Positions 55,611 through 64,000 of a stretch of DNA of 64,000 bases are shown piece by piece. The notes beneath the pieces are model-generated. The model did no database searches. It saw nothing but the letters and a program-made list of their open reading frames with translations, and had not been told where the DNA came from. This stretch comes from Laccaria trichodermophora (lineage: Eukaryota; Basidiomycota; Agaricomycetes; Agaricales; Hydnangiaceae). Numbering within the stretch: position 1 is the stretch's first letter; every line of letters starts with the position of its first letter. Both the position numbers and the translations under genes were made by a program. Where the stretch lies: the NCBI GenBank assembly GCA_018417955.1, contig JACTVC010000022.1:930001-994000 (forward strand). The letters run 5' to 3'.

Positions 55611-58352
55611 CATATGACTCAAGAAGTTAAAGTCCGTCATGACACATTTTTCCAAAGTTTCGTCCGTAAACTCTCCCCAGCTAACAGAAGTCCGTTCTGA
55701 GTGTCATTCACACCAAATCTTGACCCAGCTGCCAAAGTTCTGATGAGAAACTTCTTGAAGGACGTTTTTTTCAGATGGAGTGGCCGTTCGAGTTCCATAG
55801 CTAGTGTTCAAACTCCAGGTCAAACTTTGGTTGAGCAGATAAGCTGATGAAGGAAGGCATAACTTATGCCGCATAAGTTTATGAAGCACTTAGAGATACC
55901 GCTCAGTAAGAGTGATTACTTGTGTGCGATGATTCAAAGTCAAAACAAACTGATCCATTACATTTTCACCACTCTATTACGGAGGGCTGACGCTCCACCT
56001 TCCAAGCTGACAGCCCCTCGCGTGAGGTACCTCATACATGGTACCCCACCACAGAAAACAAGGTATGACTTCTTCTAGCACTCCTCACTCTATCAACATT
56101 TTTTGCCGTTGCAATATTCGGGAACTATGAAGCATCATGCACAATCGGAAAAGGCGGGTGCGGCGTAGGCAAAGGTTGCCAAAGAGAGGAGAACGGCGGC
56201 TGATACTATTTTGAACCTCATATTGCCTAAGAAGCATGTAAGATTAGCAATAAGAGGGGGAGAGGGTAGAAATATGGACATACGATAAGAGTCGATGGTA
56301 TCTGTATGAAGTTTCGAAACACAAAGACGATTTGCTCTACGTACCTCTCGACGCGATGACGACATCTTGCGACTATCGTCCGACTGAAACGGGTGCGTTG
56401 CTCGCAGAGCTGGAAGCAGATCGAGGAAAAACGTCGGTTTCTGGAGGAACACATACATAGTTGGAAACCTTTGACGAGGTGGTACATCGGTCAAGGCCGG
56501 CTCCAATGGATTGGAAGGTTTGATCAATACGCGCTGAACTATTTTTTAAACGCTCTCCACTCTTGCAAATTGTGTCGTCGACTCGGGGCTCCATCGGAAC
56601 GATAAACACTTCCTGACTAAAGGGAACGTCAGTCGTTTTTACATTCCGAGCAGTTCAGTGGTTTACGGCTTGACTTTTAAACACCCCTCCCCAATCATGT
56701 ACCAGGTTTCCGTAGCGAACGAGCACCGAGTTCAGTACCTCATTTCTTCGTCAAGGTCGAGGTGAGAATCTTAATGACAGCATGATCCTCAAAGGATGGT
56801 TTTTGTGGCAGTTTGTGTTAGCGTAGGGAGGATGCGTCGAAACTTGCAGGTGTGGATGGATTCCTAGACAGGCAGAAAAGGCCAGGAAAAGAAGGTCAGT
56901 GTGGTGTTTGACACAGCAAGGTGATCCATTTCCTGCACCTTCACATGAATGCAGTGACTTGAACGAAGCTTTGAAAACTCACAGGATATATGATTCAGAT
57001 CTATTACCTATTATCCACTCTTTCATGGTACGGCAACAAGCACGCATTCAGCTAAGTTCTCTTGACAAGTGGATCTGTCCGAGTCATGCTAGGAAGCGTC
57101 CTGTCGATCTGCAAATCCATTGACAGTCTGCTTATGCAAATGAAAGCGACTGAACGTACCCCAATTGTCTTGAGACATGCCTCCATGCTGTCAGTTCTTC
57201 GACACATGTCGCATCTACGCCAATCTGGGACACCCGCTTGTAAAGGAGCTGTTAGTGTTCAGGTCACACGGCCTTGTTCACGCCGTCGCAAAGGAACAGA
57301 TCCAGGTAGTCCCGGTAAAATGGTCGTCGACTCGCAAAAGAAACTGGGAGCACCAAAGGCATTATGAAAGCCATCAAGCCGTGCGGCCGTAGTAGGGTCA
57401 CCAGCATCTCTTCCTCCAAAATCGACGTGTTGAGGAGTCAAATTAAGTCAGGAACGTACTCATGTGTCGTAGTACTACGAGTCAAGTTTTCAAGTAACAT
57501 GCGTGGTGTTTCTTACGAGAAGTACCCGACAATAACGACGCAGGAGGTGCTGAGTGCTGGGGTGGGAGATTACAAGTCAGGCGTGACAGAACATAATTGA
57601 GGTTAAGCCAACGTCGTCGTAAGAGGGTGCAAGAGGCCAAATGGAAGCGGAACGGATGTGGCGGACTTGAATTTTGTTTATCTCTGAATTCAAGTCAGAA
57701 ATAATGCCATCTTCCAACACTTGTTTTCCTGTTATGATCTCCCCCCAAGAATCTCGAATTCATCCATCAACACAAAACATCCGAACTGCAAGACCTTGGG
57801 CCACCTTGAGCATGGTGACATGCCGGTTTACCCACAGTTACCCGAATCCATACAGTAGCTGCTACGGCAGAACATAAATGTTTGGAAAGACATTTTAGGT
57901 TGCCAATCCGAGTTGAGCAACTGCCCTATCCTTATCCCTATCGGTGCCGCGCTGAACTGTGTGGAGAGAGCTCACGGATGCAGCCAAGGATGATCAACGA
58001 GTGAGAAGTTGACGGTGCTTACTTAGGTGGGACAGGAATAGTGTACATATAGGTTGGTTCCTGGGAGGTCGAACAATCGGCTGCTCAGCACATGCGACGG
58101 ACCTCTTTCCATGGCAGCTTGCGAGTACGGGCCACTGTATGTTCTCCAATTACTACGTCGCCAATATGTTTCTTGCATCTGACACACTAGGACAGATGCT
58201 CCTGAACGTCAGCCTTGACTCGGTACGGCCTCCTCTGAACTCTCGAAACACAACGATCGATCGCTCCCTTGGTTTCGTCATCGCTCGCAGCTTGTCTTAC
58301 TTTACCCCATAGGTATTTGTGTAACTCAAGCTCCTCTTTCATGTCATTAATC
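55611..58352. other. Long gene-poor stretch
   Basis: About 2.7 kb with short ORFs only, apart from the small signal-peptide ORF at 56135-56221. ORFs at 56899-57600 show no recognisable features. Confidence 0.45.
56135..56221 (-). CDS. Possible signal-peptide ORF or orphan first exon
   Basis: A 28-codon frame reads MRFKIVSAAVLLSLATFAYA then APAFSDCA and stop: a basic start, hydrophobic core and AYA cleavage site, then an 8-residue tail. It is too short for a known secreted protein. A GT (GTGCATGATG) just before the stop could be a donor, but I found no convincing second exon. It could be the remnant of a small secreted protein gene. Confidence 0.3.
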   Translation of the reverse strand: MRFKIVSAAVLLSLATFAYAAPAFSDCA

Positions 58353-59596
58353 ATGTCTACCCACATCGCAGTCGCCACCACATCCCTTGGAAAGATCGAC
58401 GCCATCCAGATCCCCACCAGGACACCAGGCGACGGAGATATCCTCATCAAGACTTCAGCAGTAGCCATATCGCTCTTCGATACCTACCCGGTCGACCGAG
58501 CGTTTTTGGTAAACGCGTACCCATACATTCTAGGCTTCAATGGTGCTGGAACTGTCGTAGAAGTTGGGACGGGTGTGCACGACTTTAAAGTGGGAGATAG
58601 AGTAAGCCATCCCGTTCATTTTCACTTCAAATTCTTACTTTCTCCTAAAGGTAGTCGCCCTCACAATGGATCCAGTCAAGGGCAAATCTTCGCAAGAGTA
58701 CATCACCGTATCTCGAACCCTCTGCGCTAAGGCATGTACTGAGAACACTGCGTAACAAACGACCTCGTTGTTTAACACATATCGAATAGATCCCAAACTC
58801 CCTTCCATTCCCAGAAGCAGCCACAATACCAGACAACTTTGTGACAGCCTTCTACGTCCTCTTCTCCCAACTCGGCCTTCCCATGCCCTCTTCATTCCCC
58901 GCTCCCACCGTCCCACCTCACTCAAACACCCCCATTCTCGTATACGGTGCCGGCTCTACCGTAGGTCAATACATCATTCAGCTTTTACAACTCGCTGGGT
59001 ACACAAATGTTATCGCCACGGCATCCGCGAAGCACCATGCGTACCTCCGCTCTCTCGGGGCGACGCACACATTCGATTACAACAGTCCCTCTCTTGTAGA
59101 GGACGTGACGAAGGCAGCTGGAGGCAAGGTCACGCTGGCGGTCGATTGTGTCTCTGTCAAAGAGTCTTTGGCGATCCTAGGCAAAACTGTTTCGGCACCT
59201 GGGAAAGTGGCATTACTTCTCCCCATTAAAGAGGGGAGCACGATCACGGGGAACGTTGAGGAGAAGCTTTACATGAAACTGCCTGATGATATCAACCCTT
59301 TCGCAAAGGATATTCAAATTTTCGAGATCAAGACGTTCTTGTATCAAGAGGTTTGTTTGTCGTCCTTTTTTCATCCAGATGGCGCTGATGTTTCTCCTTA
59401 CCAATAGGACGAAGTGTTGAGAGAGAAGTTGATGCCGAAGATCCTTTCCGAGTTGTTGGCAGCTGGGCTCATCAAACCAAACAAGGTGCGGTTGTTCGAC
59501 GAGGGGCCTATTAAGACACGAGTGGAGGCTGCACTGGACCAGTTGCGACACAATACGATCAAAGGGGAGAAGGCGGTCGTCGTTTTTGAAACGTAA
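58353..59596 (+). CDS. Medium-chain dehydrogenase/reductase (zinc-independent, enoyl-reductase-like)
   Basis: Exons 58353-58601, 58651-58731, 58790-59350 and 59408-59596, all phase 0, give 359 residues. A GroES-like N-terminal half (DILIKTSAVAISLFDTYPVD, YILGFNGAGTVVEVG, FKVGDR) precedes a Rossmann domain with VYGAGSTVGQYIIQLLQLAG and LGATHTFDYNS. The zinc-ligand Cys/His set of alcohol dehydrogenases is missing, as in the ToxD/trans-enoyl-reductase branch. Intron 2 starts GCATGT. Substrate unknown; no biosynthetic genes adjoin it. Confidence 0.85.
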
Positions 59597-61153
59597 TTCA
59601 CTTGTGTTGCCAAGGAGTTCAGTTGTGTGTGCACCAACTCAGTTGAGGTCGAGATGACCAAATTTTCCTGTGCTGCTCCTCTTGACAATGATTCTCCGAA
59701 AGATATCCGATCCCATTCTCCAACCATGCTTCCAACCATGCTCACAATGTCTGAATCATCTCGTACAGCATGGTAAACGGGTCTGACTCATCTCTATCCT
59801 TCTCTACAAGACTGCATTTTCCGCTTGTTTTTCGCCCTCTTCTCAAATCTTCTAGGAAAGCGGTCGAGGCTCTTTGGTGACGATATTTACTTTGCACATT
59901 CCATTCCTTCAAACACGCCTCTTTTCGTATCCAATTCGTGTCACTATTTTTTGAACAGTTGAAGTTCCCTGGTGAAATTCGTCCCGCCTTCAGAAATCAT
60001 TGATTCTGAGTTGCTGTTCGACGGTGAAGTACGGAAGCACACACCATGGAAGAGTTAACCATGTCCGAGACTCCGACTCAGAGGTTTTGCCAACCATATC
60101 GTTCGAATTCCCACGACTTGTTTTTCTGCTTTTCCTCGAGTGATTGCCCTTGGATTGCCCATACTTAGCCCTGGACCAGCCAGCCAGCCATGCAGCGCCT
60201 CTTGATTCCATGTTCAAGACATTTATTCTCGATTCAACCAGTAACGACGTCCTTTGACCTCGCCATCAATATACATATGTCGGGCTACAGCGCATTGGCC
60301 ACCGACTTCACAATTCCTCCAACTGCCTTTGTCTGATTCTGTTACACCAGCCATTCAGTGACCAAGCTCAGAACCGCGTAATAACCTGGAAGTAATCACC
60401 CTCCCAACATGGACAATCCTCCCTACCGCATAGTTGATCTTCTCTCTTCGGGCTACAATGCACATCCACCTCTCTGGAGTCTCAGTGTCGTATCTTTCTG
60501 CTCGAGGTGCTAATTCTTTTGGGAACGGTTTGGGGTCAGCGAAACGATTCGCCCCAGGTATCGAAGGACTCGAATGGGCCTACCCACGTATCTGAGATCA
60601 GTATGAAACGATTCATGGAAAAATAGCAAGTGACCTTTCTTAACGGCGAGCCGCTGACTTTGTCCGATCGCTTGGATTTATGGGTCATCGTTGTAGCACC
60701 CTACGGTACACGGATAAGAAGACTTCAATGACAAGCCTAGGTATCACACAAGCGCCTGTTTCATGCTTCGGAAGGTGGGCCTTATGTATACCTTCCTAAG
60801 TGGCTCTCAACCACGAGGCTTCTGGCTTGCCACGCCATTGTCTTGCAACGCAGGGGCTTACGGCGCGTAGTGAAATGAAACGAGGCCACCATTCATGTCG
60901 TCACAATACCCAGGCCGCCGTAATGCCACAAGCCGACGGCCACTTGACGGATGTGGCAATTCCACATTTTCCGGATCGGGAAAATTGGTGGCCTTGCAGG
61001 CCCAAGCGGACAATGCTATTGCGACTTTCAGGCCACATTGCTTTCTATAAAGCTGGCTGTCTTCCAGAGCGACAACCCTCACTGACAACCCTCACTACCA
61101 AACCCACCCACATATTCAACTACTTTTAACTACCCACTCCACTCTACACTAAG
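59597..61153. other. Intergenic region
   Basis: About 1.5 kb with short ORFs only; no supported gene. Confidence 0.5.
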
Positions 61154-61955
61154 ATGAGCACCGAATCTCTTCGTCTCGACAGCCTGGACGCTCAACGTTA
61201 TGACCTCTCGAAGCGTCGGGTAAGTTTGCTCTTCGTCCGTGTGACTGTCTCCACCTGACTCTGACTCTCCTTAGGAACGCACCATCACGATGGAGACAAG
61301 TGTGACTACAGGCCATGAAAACATCGTTTCACCGGTCCCTCGCGAGGAGGCTAATCCCACTCCTTCCTCTCCCCCCGTCACAGACGCATTCTCATGGGTC
61401 GATCAGCTCTTCCGACGGTTATCCTCACCCCTTTTGGTTAATGGCTCCTCCGCATCCTCCTCTCCAGCCTCATCATGCTCCTCTTCCGCCATTACCTCAC
61501 CTACACCACTATCCCCCAACTCCTCCACATCCTCCATCCTCCTTGATAGGGAAAAGAGGGGTTGCATCGCCAGGCATGAGAACGACACCATCTACTGCAC
61601 CGACGTGTTCGAGCGCGATGGGTACACTACCACCCGAACCATCATCCGCCCACACGTCCCCGTGTCAATCTTTTCTCGTTCGTCGAGCCCAGTCAGCATT
61701 CCCTCCCGCCCGTCCTCCCCTATCAAGTTCTCCACTCTCAATTGCATCGGGAGCACCGACGCATTCGAGGAGGAGGTCGAGCACCTCACTACCCTCCGCC
61801 AGATGGAGTTGAATGGCGAAAATCCGGGGATCAGAGTGCGGGTGCAACAAGAGAGCCACGTTACTGTTGAGGAGAGGTGGAGGGGCGGAATTCAGGCCAT
61901 GATTTATCAGCGTCCTGTGTCTACGGTTGTTGGAGGGGCTGAAGCCAATCACTGA
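61154..61955 (+). CDS. Serine/proline-rich hypothetical protein
   Basis: Exons 61154-61219 and 61275-61955 join in phase 0 to give 248 residues. The start MSTESLRLDSLDAQRYDL and the second exon are open and end normally. There is a Ser/Pro-rich low-complexity middle (SSASSSPASSCSSS) and a C-terminal half with CIARHENDTIYCTDVFERDGYTT, VSIPSRPSSP and VEHLTTLRQMELNGENPGI. No domain recognised; splice signals are standard (GTAAGT...TTAG). Confidence 0.6.
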
Positions 61956-62502
61956 GCGAGCCAGGTGGAAGCTGCTCAATTTCTTCATAATGCATTGGAC
62001 TTGTTTCATTTCATCTTATTCTTCTAACATATTACTATCTCATTACTGAATCCTTATTGCATTGCATCTAGCTAGAGTACATATACCCAATATTGTAATC
62101 GTCGTCTTTTCCTCCTTCCAACACCCAACACGTTTCAAAAGATATAATACTCATTTAACATCAGAACAAGCTCAGAAGCTATAAGTTACTGCGTTTGTGT
62201 GGTCGACGCCCCGTCTCTGCCTGAATTTTTGGAAACACAGCTTTACGAACTGTGGATTGGGTTTCAAATTGTACGCTAGGTATCATTGAGATCACAGAGC
62301 ATCCTCTACCATTGGTATTTGAGTTCACAACCGCACACTTGAAAGGTAACCTTGACATGTAAATTGCAAAGAGATCAACTCTATATTAGGCATGACTTTT
62401 ATAAAACAAAGGCGTTCAACGCCTAGAGCACCAGGCCAGAATGTCGTAGCGTCTCCTTGCGTGAAGGAGCGATAGTCGTATCACGACTATCCACATGCCA
62501 AA
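61956..62502. other. Intergenic region between convergent genes
   Basis: 3' ends of the serine-rich gene and CAP gene 3. No gene seen. Confidence 0.5.
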
Positions 62503-63533
62503 TCAATTACCAGAGACTGGTTTCCCGACATTCGCACTGCGAAGTTACCATTCAGCACAGCCAAAATTTAAAATATACCAATGCGACATACCCGAGCCCA
62601 TCGCCGTTGTCCCCAGTGTACCGACAAACGACATTTTGAGACTCTACGTCGGGGTAAATAGTACCAGCGGCGCAGACACCAACAGCGCATGCGACCTGAG
62701 TCTCACTCTTGTACACAATCTACATTCACGTCGTGAGCATCGTGAATTTACACGCGACAAGAAAAACGCGAACGTTGATAAAATGGCCGTTGTCTTCGGT
62801 AAACTGGGGGTTGTTGTCTGTCGAAAGTGTTAGCGCACAAATCAATGAGGGATGCTTGTAAAACGAACAATCAAATAGAGCTACAAAAAAACTTTCAGTC
62901 AGAATCTGGCCAATGACAATACCCGACTCGGATTCACAAGCTTCGCCCATCCACATATTTACGGCATCCATAATGGGGTAAGACTCTACTGAGCGGGGCC
63001 CGCCTACGTACTGTTGGAGGCTCGAAGGTGAGCGTAAGAAAGTCATGGGGTAAAGTTCCTTTACCAAATTTTCAGAATAGTCGCCGTCACTAATTTTAAA
63101 TTGAGGTCAGTCAGAGTTATTCAGGAAATTTTTATGATTATGTACCTATGCTGGAACACGCATTTGTTGGCATAGGCTTGAGTATCGGGATAGAGTGCAG
63201 CACTCCAGGTGAGAGGACTCGCTCCATACCGAGCTCTGGCATCGTTATGTTGAGTCAAGACATCGGCAACAAAGCCGGTCGAGCCTGGAGGGTGAACCCT
63301 TAATCACAAACTCTATGCGAAGAGAAGAAAGTTGTACCACTCTGGTAGACGGCAGCGGGGGTAGGGCCAGCATAAGGAGTAGTTTGCGCAGAAGTACTAG
63401 TAGGCGTAGAAGCAGCGGTAGTATCATTACGGCCGTTGGCCACTGCGAGTTTGTGGATATGTTTCTTGCTTGGGAGGGCAGAGGTTGAGATAGCGAGGGC
63501 AAGAGAGACGGAAATAAAAGAGAGGAGCTGCAT
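62503..63533 (-). CDS. Secreted CAP/PR-1 family protein 3, diverged
   Basis: Exons 63533-63338, 63284-63146, 63089-63065, 63010-62938, 62880-62869, 62817-62774, 62719-62592 and 62536-62503 give 216 residues. Signal peptide (ISVSLALAISTSA), Thr/Ala-rich spacer, then LTQHNDARARYGA, LTWSAALYPDT, DGDYSENL, MDAVNMWMGEA, NGHFIN, TQVACAVGVCAAGTIY, VVCRYTG and NVGKPV. Exon order and the 12- and 44-nt exons match CAP genes 1 and 2 some 38 kb away. The signature GHFTQ has become GHFIN and CRYTPPGN is reduced to CRYTGDNG, so ligand binding may differ. Confidence 0.8.
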
Positions 63534-64000
63534 GTTAGCTGTGATGGAAGAGAACCCGAGAATGCAAGAATTGAGATGAAGGAAAAACTTTGACTGGGTT
63601 GTACCGACTTTTGAAATGAGAATCTATAAACTCCGCGCGTTTATTTTCGGGCATGAGGAACTTCGATGGGGACGGGTAGTAAGCTGGAACGAGAAGCTCG
63701 GACAACCCTGAGCAACGGCCATGATGCGGGACGGAACAGATTCGTTGGTAGACGGGCCCCGTTGTTTTGAGGGTGACAAGGGGAAAGTCATCCAAAAGTG
63801 CCACTTTTGGAGGATGTTCATCCATTTCGGACGGTCAAAGTCTAAGTAAGCCTTTTAGGTCCACGACACACTGGCCAGCTTCGGTCATCAAACAACAGGA
63901 GCTACATTCGAGCCAAGGTCCTGTTTTGAATATGACCATTGAAGTGCTCACGGATACGCGGCCGTCTGGCCCTACTTACCTGACAAGTTGCGGAATGGTC
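63534..64000. other. Upstream region of CAP gene 3
   Basis: Promoter side of the minus-strand CAP gene; short ORFs only. Confidence 0.45.

Noticed and set aside
1..64000. CRISPR arrays, rRNA genes, bacterial operons
   Set aside because: No regularly spaced short repeats with unique spacers and no rRNA-like sequence; the DNA is fungal nuclear.

Overview
The window is nuclear DNA of a filamentous basidiomycete, most likely an agaricomycete. The evidence is dense genes cut by many 45-65 bp introns with GT(A/G)NGT donors, intron-bearing tRNAs, and gene families typical of mushroom-forming fungi (serine/threonine-rich hypotheticals, TKL-like kinases, a DUF6729-type protein, a seven-helix-like membrane protein). 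All gene models were built by hand by joining exons so that the frame stays open; unless noted, the summed exon length is a multiple of three.

Layout. 0-5.3 kb: the end of a dynamin-like GTPase gene, a single-pass membrane glycoprotein gene, and a membrane J-protein gene on the minus strand. 5.9-12.6 kb: four tandem plus-strand copies of an unrecognised membrane-protein family (A, B, C, D; C is dead), with a 683-bp TA-flanked inverted-repeat element between C and D. 13-21.4 kb: a decayed agaricomycete-specific gene, a DUF6729-like ORF, a four-RRM Nrd1-like RNA-binding protein, a small hypothetical and a carnosine N-methyltransferase-like gene. 21.7-24.9 kb: two tandem secreted CAP/PR-1 genes. 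25.6-28.3 kb: two more copies of the orphan membrane family (E, F), inverted and both disrupted. An 809-bp miniature LTR element built LTR-internal-LTR-internal-LTR sits upstream of F.

29.7-38.1 kb: a seven-helix-like membrane protein, a large non-coding tandem duplication, a saccharopine-dehydrogenase-like oxidoreductase, and an Sld7-like gene whose last exons were duplicated together with a tRNA-Asp gene. 39.7-49.4 kb: a TKL-like kinase, an Hsp20 gene with two perfect heat-shock elements, a 1.2-kilo-residue proline-rich coiled-coil protein, and a DUF4743-Nudix protein. 50.4-56 kb: an AT-rich, transposon-like island with a broken multi-exon gene, a hAT-type miniature element inside one of its exons, a ~155-bp tandem array and tRNA-Met. 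58.3-63.5 kb: a medium-chain dehydrogenase, a serine-rich hypothetical, and a third CAP gene on the minus strand.

No operon-like or biosynthetic cluster logic is evident. The most unusual content is the six-copy orphan membrane-protein family, the self-priming miniature retroelement, the CAP genes with a conserved 12-nt micro-exon, and repeated use of GC-AG introns (six cases). Several genes carry single-base frame breaks that may be real mutations or sequence errors.
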